This document shows positions 16,286 through 25,539 of a DNA stretch of 64,000 bases, piece by piece. The position numbers and the translations under genes are program-made. Every line of letters starts with the position of its first letter. Within the stretch, counting starts at the first letter, position 1. Below the pieces are notes generated by a model. The model did not search any database, was not told the origin of the DNA, and worked only from the letters and a program-made list of their open reading frames with translations. This DNA comes from Gemmataceae bacterium (GTDB lineage: Bacteria; Planctomycetota; Planctomycetia; Gemmatales; Gemmataceae). The DNA lies in the NCBI GenBank assembly GCA_009697105.1, contig SIAQ01000004.1, positions 1-64,000 on the forward strand. Direction: 5' to 3'.

Positions 16286-19201
16286 GTGGATGCGCGTCGG
16301 TTGCAAGATGATCTGCACGGCTTTTTCAAAGGTGAAGTCCATTTCGACGACGTCACGCGGACGCTTTACGCCACGGATGCGAGTATTTTTCAAGTTACGC
16401 CTGCCGGCGTCGTAGCGCCATTCGATGACGAGGATGTCAGACTACTCGTAAAGTATGCTCACGAAAACGGCGTCTCGCTAATCGCTCGCGGCGCCGGCAC
16501 GGGTGTCGCTGGCGAGTCGCTCGGTGATGGGCTGGTCGTCGATTTCTCGCGACGCTTTCGTCGAATTTCCGCTATCGACAACGCGACTGTTCGCGTGCAA
16601 GCCGGCGCGACGCTCGCCGCACTGAACGCCCGACTCGCTGAGGTCGGTCGCCGACTAGCGCCGGACCCCGCCAATGCCGGCGTGGGAACGGTGGGCGGGA
16701 TGCTGGCGCGCAACGCCTCGGGGCCTCGCGCGATCAAGTACGGTCGAACGCTGGAACAGATCCTATCACTGCGCACAGTGCTCGACAACGGCGAAGTGAT
16801 CGAATTGAGCCGGGAAACGCCACTCGCAGCCGGCAAACCGGGGTCACATTTCTCCGACATCCTAACCGCGCTCGACGTGCTGTTTGAGCAAAGCCGCGAA
16901 CTCGTCACCGGTATTCCCGAGCGCACTCGGCATGACCGCCTGGGGTACAACATTCGCGCGGTTCAGAACGGCCAAACGCTGGACCTGCCGAAGCTATTGA
17001 TCGGCTCGGAAGGCACGCTCGCGCTGTTCACCGAGGCGACATTGCGGACGATTCCGCTGCCGATCGGTCGCTCGATGGTGTTGGCGAATTTCGCTCGATT
17101 TGACAGCGCGTTGCAGTGCGTGGCGAGCGTGATGGCGACTAGACCGTCGGCCTGCGAACTTCTCGATCGGCGGCTGCTCGGCCTGGCGCGAATCGGCGAC
17201 ACAAGCGCCATCGCGGGATTCATTCTGCCCACTGCCGAGGCGGCGCTGCTGATCGAATGGGAGGCCGACACCGAAGCCGAGGCCCAGCGCGAAGCCGACG
17301 GGCTCGCCGATTGCCTCCGCAGTGCCGATGGTGTGATCGCGGTGCATTCGGCGTTGACGCGCCAACAACAAGACACTCTCTGGCAGATCCGCGAAATCGC
17401 CTTGCCGACCATGCATGCGGCCCGCGCGGGCGTGCAGCCGATTTCGCTGGTCGAAGACGTAGCGGTGCCAATCGAGGCGTTGCGCGAATACGTTCGGCGT
17501 TCCCAGGAAATCCTACAGGAACACGAAACGACGGGCAGCTTCCTCATCCACGCCGGCGCGGGGCAGGTCCACGCCAAGCCGTTTCTCGATCTGAGCCAGC
17601 TGGAGCATGTCTCGCGGCTCTGGTCGATCGCCGACAAAATCCACGCATTGGCGCTGGAACTGGGCGGCACCGTAAGCAGCCAGGACGGCACAGGATTGGC
17701 GCGCACGCCGTGGGTCGCCAGGCAAGCCGGGCCGCTCTATCCGATCTTCCGCCAAATCAAGTCGATCTTCGATCCGAAGAACATCTTCAATCCGGGCAAG
17801 ATCGTCGATCCCGATCCGTTGCAACTCAAGAGACCGCTGCGCGAGTTTGTCGCACGTGCAACGACAACGATCCCGCTGTCTCTGGCCTGGACGGCGGAGG
17901 CGGTGACGCAGGAGGTGAACCACTGCAATGGCTGCGGGCAATGCCGAACCGCCCTGCCGAGCCAACGCATGTGCCCGATCTTTCGCGCTACCGGAACCGA
18001 GGCGGCGACCCCGCGAGCCAAGGCGAATCTGCTTCGGCACATTCTGCATCAGGCCGAGGTAGGCACACGCATCGGTTCGGAGGAGGTGCGCGCCGTCGCC
18101 GACCTCTGCGTCAATTGCAAGATGTGCGCCGTCGAATGTCCGTCGCATATCGACGTGCCGCGACTGATGCTCGAAGCCAAGATCGCGAACGTGGCCGAGC
18201 ATGGCATGGACAACACCGATTGGTTCTTCGCCCGAATCGAGAACGTGTTGCGCTGGGGCCATTCCATGACTTTGCTAACGAACTTCGCGTTGTGGGCCAG
18301 GCCGACGCGCTGGCTGCTCGACAAGTTTTTCGGCGTCTCTGCCAAGCGCCGGCTGCCGCGCCTTGCCTCGCGCACATTCCTCGCCCTCGCCAAGAAACGT
18401 GGCTGGACACAGAAGCCCAACGGCAATCGACCCACGGTCGTCTACTTCGTTGACCTCTTCGCGAACTACTTCGACCCGCAGATCGGCGAGGCCGCCGTTG
18501 CCGTCCTGCGCCATAATGGCTTCGACGTATTCGTGCCGCCTGAGCAACGCGGCAGCGGCATGGAATCACTCGTGCACGGCGACATCGAAGGGGCACGCGA
18601 GTCAGCCAAGCAGAACCTTCGAGTTCTCGCCGAGGCAGCCCGGACGGGTTGGCCAATCGTTTGTTCGGAACCGACCGCCGCCGTCGCCTTGAAGCAAGAT
18701 TACCTTGACCTCCAGCGTGACGACGACGCTCGCGCCGTCGCCGAGCAGACTATCGAACTAAATGCGTTCCTTTGGCGATTGCGCCAAGAAGGCAAATTGC
18801 GGACCGACCTGCAGCCGCTCGATTTCGGCGTCGGGCATCACGTTCCCTGCCACGTCAAGGCGTTGACCGGACCGGTCGCCGGACCGGAACTCATGCGGCT
18901 CATCCCGCAAATGCGCGTGCAAACGATCGACAGCGGCTGTTCGGGCATGGCCGGCACGTTCGGATTGAAGTCGGCGAACCGCGCGGTTTCGCTCCAGGCC
19001 GGGGAAGTGATGCTGCGTGAATTCCACCAGCCCACCAACGCCTTCGGCTCGACGGAGTGCAGCAGTTGCCGCATGCAGATGGAAGACAGCGCCGGCAAGC
19101 GCACACTTCATCCGGTGCAATATCTCGCCCTGGCCTATGGCCTAATGCCCGAGCTTGCCGCCCGCTTGCGTGAACCGATCCGAGATTGGAACCAGCGATG
19201 A
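16286..19201 (+). CDS. FAD-linked oxidase fused to an Fe-S (GlcF-like) domain, D-2-hydroxyacid dehydrogenase type
   Basis: A 971-residue protein of the YdiJ/GlcD-GlcF fusion type. The N-terminal half is a PCMH-type FAD domain (LIARGAGTGVAGESLGDG, GVGTVGGMLARNASG) with the FAD_oxidase_C region. Near residue 560 two [4Fe-4S] motifs follow (CNGCGQCR and CVNCKMCAVECP), then two cysteine-rich CCG-type domains (HVPCHVKAL, SGCSGMAGTFG, STECSSCRMQ). Relatives oxidise D-2-hydroxyglutarate, D-lactate or glycolate and pass electrons to the respiratory chain; the substrate here is not determined. GTG 16286 follows AAAGGG at eight bases, just after the composite repeat. The stop overlaps the moaD start as ATGA. 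Confidence 0.93.
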   Translation: MDARRLQDDLHGFFKGEVHFDDVTRTLYATDASIFQVTPAGVVAPFDDEDVRLLVKYAHENGVSLIARGAGTGVAGESLGDGLVVDFSRRFRRISAIDNATVRVQAGATLAALNARLAEVGRRLAPDPANAGVGTVGGMLARNASGPRAIKYGRTLEQILSLRTVLDNGEVIELSRETPLAAGKPGSHFSDILTALDVLFEQSRELVTGIPERTRHDRLGYNIRAVQNGQTLDLPKLLIGSEGTLALFTEATLRTIPLPIGRSMVLANFARFDSALQCVASVMATRPSACELLDRRLLGLARIGDTSAIAGFILPTAEAALLIEWEADTEAEAQREADGLADCLRSADGVIAVHSALTRQQQDTLWQIREIALPTMHAARAGVQPISLVEDVAVPIEALREYVRRSQEILQEHETTGSFLIHAGAGQVHAKPFLDLSQLEHVSRLWSIADKIHALALELGGTVSSQDGTGLARTPWVARQAGPLYPIFRQIKSIFDPKNIFNPGKIVDPDPLQLKRPLREFVARATTTIPLSLAWTAEAVTQEVNHCNGCGQCRTALPSQRMCPIFRATGTEAATPRAKANLLRHILHQAEVGTRIGSEEVRAVADLCVNCKMCAVECPSHIDVPRLMLEAKIANVAEHGMDNTDWFFARIENVLRWGHSMTLLTNFALWARPTRWLLDKFFGVSAKRRLPRLASRTFLALAKKRGWTQKPNGNRPTVVYFVDLFANYFDPQIGEAAVAVLRHNGFDVFVPPEQRGSGMESLVHGDIEGARESAKQNLRVLAEAARTGWPIVCSEPTAAVALKQDYLDLQRDDDARAVAEQTIELNAFLWRLRQEGKLRTDLQPLDFGVGHHVPCHVKALTGPVAGPELMRLIPQMRVQTIDSGCSGMAGTFGLKSANRAVSLQAGEVMLREFHQPTNAFGSTECSSCRMQMEDSAGKRTLHPVQYLALAYGLMPELAARLREPIRDWNQR

Positions 19202-19434
19202 TCGTGCTCTTTTTTGCGCGAACCCGTGATCTCGCCGGCGTTGACCGCGTGCAATTTACACCGGCACCCGCAAACGTCGGGATGCTGCGCCAGGAAATTG
19301 CAGGACGATTTCCGAAATTAGCAGGATTGCTTGACAAATGCGCGGTCGCCGTGGGCAACGAATTCGCTGGCGACGACGCCGTTTTGCAAGAAACCGACGA
19401 AGTCGCCCTGTTGCCCCCGGTCAGCGGCGGGTAA
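19198..19434 (+). CDS. moaD: Molybdopterin synthase small subunit (sulfur carrier)
   Basis: A 78-residue ubiquitin-like MoaD, which carries the thiocarboxylate sulfur for molybdopterin formation. The required C-terminal Gly-Gly is present (LLPPVSGG). The ATG at 19198 overlaps the TGA of the oxidase gene, so translation is probably coupled. It is followed by moaE after a PAL-C repeat. Length and fold pattern (MIVLFFARTRDLAG start) match the family. Confidence 0.93.
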   Translation: MIVLFFARTRDLAGVDRVQFTPAPANVGMLRQEIAGRFPKLAGLLDKCAVAVGNEFAGDDAVLQETDEVALLPPVSGG

Positions 19435-19459
19435 AATGAAGTGAGACCAGCCTGCGGCG

Positions 19460-19536
19460 CAGAGCCACGCACGAAGTAGGTAGTTTGAATCAGCAATCCC
19501 GGTGTGTTTAGACCACTTACTTCATGCGTGGCTCTG
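19460..19536. repeat. PAL-C inverted repeat, degenerate
   Basis: Arms 19460-19486 (CAGAGCCACGCACGAAGTA...) and 19510-19536 (...TTCATGCGTGGCTCTG) pair with about four mismatches. The loop contains CGGTGTG, also found in the loop of the 53596 copy. It splits moaD from moaE. Confidence 0.82.
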
Positions 19537-19562
19537 ACGGGATCGCAATAGTGGTTTTAGCC

Positions 19563-19976
19563 ATGATCCGCCTGACTCGCGATGTCATCGATTACACAGC
19601 CCTCACGGAAGCCGTGCGCAAGGACGGTTGCGGCGCCGTCGTGCTGTTTCTCGGCACGGTGCGCGATCTCACCGGCGAGCGCGTCACTGTGGCGCTCGAT
19701 TACGAGGCCTATCCCGGCATGGCGGAGAAGAAGATGGCGGAGATCGAAGACGAAACGCGCCGACGTTGGCCCGTCGGCGAGATCGCGTTTGAACATCGCC
19801 TCGGTCGGCTCGAAGTCGGCGATGTCAGCGTCGCCGTGGCCGTCAGCTGCCCGCATCGCGGTCAGGCGTTTGAAGCGTGCCGATACGCGATTGATCGCCT
19901 CAAGGAACTTGTGCCGATCTGGAAAAAAGAAAACTGGGCCGACGGATCGACCGAATGGGTCCACCCTGGAGCATGA
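19563..19976 (+). CDS. moaE: Molybdopterin synthase catalytic subunit
   Basis: A 137-residue MoaE, which with MoaD converts precursor Z to molybdopterin. Family features are GCGAVVLFLGTVRD, LDYEAYPGMAEKKM, CPHRGQAFEACRYAID and the catalytic lysine segment PIWKKENWADGS. ATG 19563 was chosen by alignment to the usual N-terminus; upstream sequence has no good ribosome binding site. The stop overlaps the moaA start as ATGA. Confidence 0.94.
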   Translation: MIRLTRDVIDYTALTEAVRKDGCGAVVLFLGTVRDLTGERVTVALDYEAYPGMAEKKMAEIEDETRRRWPVGEIAFEHRLGRLEVGDVSVAVAVSCPHRGQAFEACRYAIDRLKELVPIWKKENWADGSTEWVHPGA

Positions 19977-21004
19977 ACGTGATACGACTGCCATTGGCAA
20001 ATGAAGCGATACCTCGGCAAGACGCATTGCTCGATACTTTTGGCCGCGTGCATAACAACCTGCGCATCAGCGTGACCGATCGTTGCAACCTGCGCTGCAC
20101 CTATTGCATGCCCGAAAATGTCACGTTCATGAACAAGCGCGAGCTGCTCACGTTCGAGGAAATCACACGCTTCGTCGAGATCGTCGCTCCGCTGGGCATC
20201 GACAAGATTCGACTCACCGGCGGCGAACCGCTGCTGCGTCGCGATTTGCCTAACCTCGTCAAAATGATCGTCCGCATCCCTGGCATCAAGGACGTTGGCC
20301 TGACGACGAACGGCATCACGCTAGCCGAGTCGACGCAAGCGCTCTTTGACGCCGGCCTGCGCCGCATTAACGTCAGCCTGGATGCGCTCGACCCGGATCG
20401 CTTCCGCGAATTGGCGCGACGCGACGGCGTCGAGCGTGTCATTGCCGGCATCCTCGCGGCGAAGAAAGCGGGCTTCGAGCCGGTCAAGATCAACGCCGTC
20501 GCGATCCGGGGCGTCAGCGAGTTCGAGGTTGTGCCGCTCGCACGTTTCGCCCGTGAGCATGGACTGGAGGTGCGGTTCATTGAATACATGCCCATCGGCG
20601 CCGATCGATGGGAACGCGAGAAGGTCTTCTTTGCTCACGAGATCATTGACCTGCTCGAAACGCACGTCGGCTCGCTCGTTCCCGCCGCGGATCAGGACCC
20701 GCGTGCACCTGCCCAGGACTTCGATTACACCGACGGCGGGGGGCGCGTTGGCATCATCGCGTCGATATCCAGGCCGTTCTGCCTGAGCTGCAATCGCGTC
20801 CGCTTGACGGCTGAGGGGAAGCTGCGAAATTGTCTGTTCGCGCTGAACGAGATCGACCTGAAACCATTGCTGCGAAACGGCGGCCCGCCGGAGGAAGTCG
20901 CCGAGTTAGTTCGGCAAAACATCTGGGCGAAGTGGGAAGGTCACGAGATCAACACCGCCCGCTTCGTGAAACCGGATCGCACGATGCACGCGATTGGGGG
21001 ATAG
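19973..21004 (+). CDS. moaA: GTP 3',8-cyclase (molybdenum cofactor biosynthesis protein A)
   Basis: A 343-residue radical SAM enzyme that starts molybdenum cofactor synthesis from GTP. The N-terminal cluster motif is CNLRCTYC, the SAM-binding GGEP motif is present (LTGGEPLL), and the C-terminal cluster is FCLSCNRVRLT with a further Cys in LRNCLF. The protein ends in the conserved Gly-Gly (AIGG). GGAG at 19968-19971 and overlap with moaE support ATG 19973. moaC, moaB and the later mo genes are not in the window. A molybdoenzyme is not adjacent. Confidence 0.96.
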   Translation: MNVIRLPLANEAIPRQDALLDTFGRVHNNLRISVTDRCNLRCTYCMPENVTFMNKRELLTFEEITRFVEIVAPLGIDKIRLTGGEPLLRRDLPNLVKMIVRIPGIKDVGLTTNGITLAESTQALFDAGLRRINVSLDALDPDRFRELARRDGVERVIAGILAAKKAGFEPVKINAVAIRGVSEFEVVPLARFAREHGLEVRFIEYMPIGADRWEREKVFFAHEIIDLLETHVGSLVPAADQDPRAPAQDFDYTDGGGRVGIIASISRPFCLSCNRVRLTAEGKLRNCLFALNEIDLKPLLRNGGPPEEVAELVRQNIWAKWEGHEINTARFVKPDRTMHAIGG

Positions 21005-21037
21005 GCAGCCCTCCGCCAGAGTTGTGGAGTTTGACAT

Positions 21038-21105
21038 AAGCCCAGAGGTGAGGTACTCCGAACCTCTGGGATCCCAAGGGTTCGGAGTACCTCACCCTTG
21101 GGCTT
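21038..21105. repeat. PAL-B repeat with two differently varied units
   Basis: Unit 1 (21041-21070) has stem CCCAGAGGT/ACCTCTGGG and unit 2 (21073-21102) has CCCAAGGGT/ACCCTTGGG. Both share the core GAGGTACTCCGA in opposite orientation. The changes preserve pairing within each unit but break it between the units. The repeat lies between convergent moaA and the gene at 21257. Confidence 0.93.
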
Positions 21106-21204
21106 GCATTTTCATTTTCACAATCTTGAAGGAGAGCCGAAATTGTGAACGGATGGTTTGACAATTCTTCCTGCCTTCATCGTCACAAACTCCGCGGAAT
21201 TCCA

Positions 21205-21234
21205 CTGTGTTCTCTGTTTCTCTGTGGTTAGTTT
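21205..21234. repeat. PAL-M single arm
   Basis: The sequence CTGTGTTCTCTGTTTCTC followed by TGTGGTTAGTTT matches the right inner arm of the composite element at 16169-16200 apart from a two-base difference. No complementary arm was seen nearby. Confidence 0.65.
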
Positions 21235-21256
21235 CTTCGATTAGGCCTTTTGCCTA

Positions 21257-23884
21257 TCACGGCTCCACGAACGGCGTCAGGCGGTACTGCAGCGACAGCT
21301 TGCTCGCCAGCGTCGGGGTCGTGCAGAGCGCGATGAGCAGCGTGTTGTTTTGACCGCGTGCAATCGAACGGGCGCGGTCGAGTTGGATGCGCACGCCGAA
21401 ACCGCCGCGGTCGATGACGATGGCGTCGGCCTCGATCGGTTCCTTGCCAAGTACGCCAACCTCTTTGTCCTTGACGAATAGCGTGATCTGCGTGTCGTTG
21501 CTGCCGCCCTTTTTGGCGGCGCGCTTTGACTTTGGCATAAACGGGATCATCTCGTAACACTCAGCGACTTTGCCTCGCTCTTTGTTGGGAATCCAGAGGC
21601 CGAGCAGATCATTGTGGCCGGTCTCCTTCAGACTCACATTGCAAGCGATGGAACCGTCGTCGAACGTGTAGCTTCTCGACGCCTCGAGTGCGCTCTCGCG
21701 GATTTGGCCGCTGCCGGTGACGACGTTCTTGGCGAGCTTGGCGTCGGCGTGCTCAGAGTTGCCGGCGACGAACGGACGACCATCGGTCGTCATGCCGACG
21801 ACGGAGTGGATATGGAAGTTGCGCCACTGGTGCAGCGCCATCCCGTCGCCGTACCCGCCGTTGAGCGTGGAGGCGAGGACCAGACCTCTGCCTGGCACAT
21901 GCAGCTGGCAGATCGCGCCGCCACCGTAGCCGATTTGCCCGGCGAAGGCGTTGCCCAGCCAGCTCGGCGTGAGTCGACCGTGATAGGTGAGTACGTAATA
22001 ATTCTTACGTCGAGCGGCAAACCATTCGTCGCCGCCGTTGACGCTATCGGTGAGATCAGGACCAGGCAGGCCTTTCCACGCGAATTGGCCTTCCTTTTCC
22101 ATGGCGAGCGGCGACGGATAGGGCGTGCGCGAGCCCCACGGGCAGGCGGCGGCCTCATCGTTCATCGTGTAGGCGTAGACCATGCGCATGCGGTCGTGCA
22201 GTTTTTGGAAGCGTGGGTCCTTCAGGTCGGCATTGATCGCGTTCCAGGTTTGAATAACGTAGGTGCCATAGTGGTGATCGTGCGCGAAGGACTCTTGGCA
22301 CGCCCCGGATTTGCTGATGCCCGAGCGCTCACCCCAACCGCCGTTGGCGAAGCGATCGAAATAAGTGTCGGCAAGTTTGGCGTGCATCTCGTCGCCCGTG
22401 GCTTCCTTGCAATAGCGCAAAGCCGCCGTGACTTGTGCGAAGCTGTTGCCGTTCGTGCGTGCCCAGGTAATGCAGAACGCGAGCCGATCGCCGATGGTGA
22501 GGTAGGCGTCGTGCACAATCGCTTTGACTTCGGGCGATGCGTCGGATTGTTGCAGGATGCGCCAGCCGGGTCGCCAATACTGCCAGGCGTAGTTGCCGAA
22601 TTCGTAGGCCATGTTGGCGAAGCCGCCGCCGATGGCGAGCGCGGGAATCTCGCCGGGGCCGATCGAACGCAGACCGTAGTGCAGATCGCGCAGGGCGACG
22701 TTGAGCGCTGCCTTATTCTTGTTCGCTTGGTAATTATGCATCAAGCCATCGCATTTGGGCGACGCCCAGTAGATGGCGTTGACGTTGAGAAAGCCCGGCT
22801 GCGTCGGCAGATTCGCGTAATGCCAATCGCCGGTCTTGGCCCTGGTAGGCTCAAGCGCTTTGCCCGCGGCGTCTTTGACAATGAACGCCTCGGCGGGTTG
22901 CTTCTTCAGCCAATCGTGCAGGCGAACCTGAAACGGGTGCCAAAAGACGCGCTCATCATGATAGATCGCCCCGCCCTGCACGGACTTGGCGGTTGCCTCA
23001 TCCGGCGCGAAGACGGCGACCGTCGCAGGATCGCCGCGCTGCGTGACCTCGACGTCTCTCTCTCGCAGCAGCTTGACGTTCATGAGGTAGTCGTCCGCCC
23101 CGACGCCGGTTTCGAGCGTGAGAATGCGGTCGTCCCATTTGCCCTTGGCGTCAAACATGATGCGTTTGACGACCAAGCCGCTCTCGGTCGTCGCATCGAA
23201 TAGCTTCTCGCCGTTCGGCGCGGTAAGCGTAAACTTTCGCGTGTGCGGGCGGTCGAACTCGGCGAGCAACAGAAACAGCCCGTTCGTTCCCTTTGGCACA
23301 TAGAGAAAGTGTTTCGCGGCTTTATTTCCGTCGCGCAGCGGCGAGCCATGCACCCAGTTCGGATGCCCAGCAACGCCGAACGGCAGGTCGGGATCGATCG
23401 CCAGCGTGACATAGTGATCGGGCACGCCGACGATTTGAATGCGATAGACGCCTTTCGCGCCGGCGGGTACGTTGTAGGTAAAGCTGCGTTTGGGGTGGGC
23501 GTTCAGTCGATCCGGCGACGAGAACGCGCTCCAGCGCAACATCGGCTGCACGCCTTGCATCTGGGCGAAGGCGTAGTACCATGCTTCATGGTCCCACGCG
23601 CCGGAGGGAGGCAGAAACGCCTTGCTGACGACGCCGTCATCGGGAATGACCGTGCGCGTCACGATTTTGCCGGCGGGATCGTAAATCTTCACGAGCACCT
23701 CGCGTGGCCCCGTCTCCAGCAGGTTGAGGTCGCGCACGTCCAGCTTGACGCTAAACGCCTTCCCTGCCGGGTTCGGCACGTACGCGGTGATGCCGTCGCA
23801 GAGCCGGTAGGTGTGTGCCGCCGGAGCGGGGGATGCCAGCGTTATAAGTAATAACGCGTACAGAATTTTCTTGTAACAGTCCAT
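21257..23884 (-). CDS. Large secreted protein of unknown function
   Basis: An 875-residue protein with a clear signal peptide (MDCYKKILYALLLITLASPAPAA, cleaved after about residue 23). The first 400 residues look like beta-rich, carbohydrate-binding-like sequence. Residues about 400-720 are helical with many aromatic residues, and contain SGACQESFAHDHHYGTY and a second stretch rich in Trp, Gly and His. This could be an alpha/alpha-barrel as in polysaccharide lyases or the planctomycete DUF6288 group. Neither assignment is certain. The ATG at 23884 begins the signal peptide. It stands alone between two PAL-B repeats on the minus strand. Confidence 0.75.
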   Translation of the reverse strand: MDCYKKILYALLLITLASPAPAAHTYRLCDGITAYVPNPAGKAFSVKLDVRDLNLLETGPREVLVKIYDPAGKIVTRTVIPDDGVVSKAFLPPSGAWDHEAWYYAFAQMQGVQPMLRWSAFSSPDRLNAHPKRSFTYNVPAGAKGVYRIQIVGVPDHYVTLAIDPDLPFGVAGHPNWVHGSPLRDGNKAAKHFLYVPKGTNGLFLLLAEFDRPHTRKFTLTAPNGEKLFDATTESGLVVKRIMFDAKGKWDDRILTLETGVGADDYLMNVKLLRERDVEVTQRGDPATVAVFAPDEATAKSVQGGAIYHDERVFWHPFQVRLHDWLKKQPAEAFIVKDAAGKALEPTRAKTGDWHYANLPTQPGFLNVNAIYWASPKCDGLMHNYQANKNKAALNVALRDLHYGLRSIGPGEIPALAIGGGFANMAYEFGNYAWQYWRPGWRILQQSDASPEVKAIVHDAYLTIGDRLAFCITWARTNGNSFAQVTAALRYCKEATGDEMHAKLADTYFDRFANGGWGERSGISKSGACQESFAHDHHYGTYVIQTWNAINADLKDPRFQKLHDRMRMVYAYTMNDEAAACPWGSRTPYPSPLAMEKEGQFAWKGLPGPDLTDSVNGGDEWFAARRKNYYVLTYHGRLTPSWLGNAFAGQIGYGGGAICQLHVPGRGLVLASTLNGGYGDGMALHQWRNFHIHSVVGMTTDGRPFVAGNSEHADAKLAKNVVTGSGQIRESALEASRSYTFDDGSIACNVSLKETGHNDLLGLWIPNKERGKVAECYEMIPFMPKSKRAAKKGGSNDTQITLFVKDKEVGVLGKEPIEADAIVIDRGGFGVRIQLDRARSIARGQNNTLLIALCTTPTLASKLSLQYRLTPFVEP

Positions 23885-23989
23885 CGTTGGTCCTCGTTCC
23901 CATGTTTCTGGAGTCAGGAAAAAACCGAATCACGAAAGGGTAACACAAGAGTAATATGGCTCCGCGCCAATCTTGTGGAAATAGTTAGG

Positions 23990-24080
23990 CAAGCCCAGGG
24001 GTGAGGTACTCCGAACCCCTGGGATCCGGCGAACACGTGGATTTATCCCAGGGGTTCGGAGTACCTCACCCCTGGGCTTG
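23990..24080. repeat. PAL-B inverted repeat (perfect 36-bp arms)
   Basis: Arms 23990-24025 and 24045-24080 are perfectly complementary around a 19-nt loop, with the same unit sequence as the copy at 5414. It lies upstream of the secreted protein gene and downstream of the DUF790 gene. A tract with repeated TTCCGTGT, related to PAL-M, follows at about 24137-24170. Confidence 0.94.
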
Positions 24081-24245
24081 GTTGAAAATCCACATGAATG
24101 AGGAAGAACCAGAATTCCATTTCCTGCTCCTGCATTTTTCCGTGTTCTTCCGTGTGTTTCCGTGGCTAGCATTCTCTGCCAGTGGTTGCGGCTTGGCCGC
24201 GCTATGTTCTCCGCGGTGGATTCTTCGGCATAGAGTCGAGCGACA

Positions 24246-25460
24246 TCAAAGCGACAGCACCTTCGCAGCTTGTTTTACGATCTCGTCAGGCAATGGCAGG
24301 TTACGGAAACGCACGATATTCGCGGGCAGCGCCTCCAACTCCTCATCTTCCACTTTGAGTTGATCGGACAGCGCCAGCACGAACGGCCGGTCGGCCTCGC
24401 GTAGCATCGCCAGGTGTTTCTCGACGCTCGAGCGCCGCCAAAAGCCGAGGATGTCGAGCATCACGCTTTGGCCCGTCGCGCGATGCACGAGTTGATAGTC
24501 GGGAATCCAGAAGCTTTTGCCGACCGGGATGATCTCGGCGTCTTCGTTCAGCTCCCAATCGCTGATTTTCTTGCGAAAGAGTTCGACGAACATCGGCACC
24601 TCGGCAGGGACATAGGCGCCAACCTCCGCCTTGTGTGTCACCAGGCCGTCTTCATGTGAAAGGCGAAACTGCTTCTCCTTGCGTTCCGCGCCCCAGCGCA
24701 GATTCGCGTGCAGCTCAAATGCGTCGCACAACAGCAGCGTCGGCAGGAAGAAGGCGAGCTGCATGCCATACTTTTGCGTCGCGCTGAAAAGACTGAGCGG
24801 GCCATCGAGCCGCAGACGATACGTGTTTTTTCGTACAAGCTCCAGGTCGCAGATAAGGCGATGAAACTTGATCGCGCGAAAAAGCTGGCGGTATCGTTTG
24901 GGCGACTCGGCATGCAGCGTAATCTCGACGCCTACGGAGCGCATCAGCACGGCCTGGGCCAAGGCGACGTTGTAGCGATTAAGCAAGCGTTCAGCCGTCG
25001 TGTCCTGGAATTGCGTGAGCCGTTGTTCGCTCTTGAGGTCGGCAAACATGCCGGCTTCGATCTGATCCACGGCAGTGTTCATCGCCCCGGCGACCTCGGC
25101 AACGATGGCGTCGCGCGAAAACGTCTGCCCAAGCTCCGTCAGCGTAACGTGGCGCTTCTTCGCCGACGCCGTGAACAAGGCAGCGCGAACCTCCTCCGGC
25201 ACGAGGCTGGCCTGCATCTCGAACTCGCAACGATCTTCGAGCAGCTTCGCGATACCCTGGTGAATCTGCGGTTGCGACAAGCTGCCGAATAGCTCGTCGA
25301 TCTCCGTTTCCAATTCACCGCGAGATATGCCCTGGCGAGCGCGGAAGATCGTCAGCAACTGGTCAGCGACGCCGAGCCAATTCGCATCGTGCGCGTCGAT
25401 ATAGTGCGGGATGATGTAATCCCGCGCGAACTTGACACGAACTTGTTTGCCGGTGAGCAT
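24246..25460 (-). CDS. DUF790 family protein (Bax1-like nuclease)
   Basis: A 404-residue protein matching DUF790, whose archaeal member Bax1 is a nuclease that binds the XPB helicase in DNA repair. The N-terminus MLTGKQVRVKFARDYIIPHYID is typical in spirit, and the C-terminal part has a PD-(D/E)xK-like arrangement (FWIPDYQLVH ... VMLDILGFWR, with a lysine in the following helix). In many bacteria an XPB-like helicase gene is adjacent; none is present here. The upstream neighbour is a UxaA-type enzyme. ATG 25460 was preferred over a longer frame that begins in the PAL-D region. Confidence 0.82.
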   Translation of the reverse strand: MLTGKQVRVKFARDYIIPHYIDAHDANWLGVADQLLTIFRARQGISRGELETEIDELFGSLSQPQIHQGIAKLLEDRCEFEMQASLVPEEVRAALFTASAKKRHVTLTELGQTFSRDAIVAEVAGAMNTAVDQIEAGMFADLKSEQRLTQFQDTTAERLLNRYNVALAQAVLMRSVGVEITLHAESPKRYRQLFRAIKFHRLICDLELVRKNTYRLRLDGPLSLFSATQKYGMQLAFFLPTLLLCDAFELHANLRWGAERKEKQFRLSHEDGLVTHKAEVGAYVPAEVPMFVELFRKKISDWELNEDAEIIPVGKSFWIPDYQLVHRATGQSVMLDILGFWRRSSVEKHLAMLREADRPFVLALSDQLKVEDEELEALPANIVRFRNLPLPDEIVKQAAKVLSL

Positions 25461-25477
25461 GGGATTTGTGGATCTCC

Positions 25478-25527
25478 GCTTGCCGTTTAGCGCTCGCAAG
25501 GATCCACGCGAGCGCTAAACGGCAAGC
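25478..25527. repeat. PAL-D inverted repeat
   Basis: Perfect 20-bp arms, 25478-25497 (GCTTGCCGTTTAGCGCTCGC) and 25508-25527, around a 10-nt loop. Compared with the other PAL-D copies, GCGGCTTAG has become GCCGTTTAG on one side with the matching change on the other. It lies between two minus-strand genes. Confidence 0.93.
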
Positions 25528-25539
25528 AGAATGCGATTT

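Noticed and set aside
21614-23203. 529-residue open frame on the plus strand
   Set aside because: Antisense to the secreted protein at 21257, which has a signal peptide and correct start. The frame has an Asp/Arg/Val-rich composition typical of antisense shadows.
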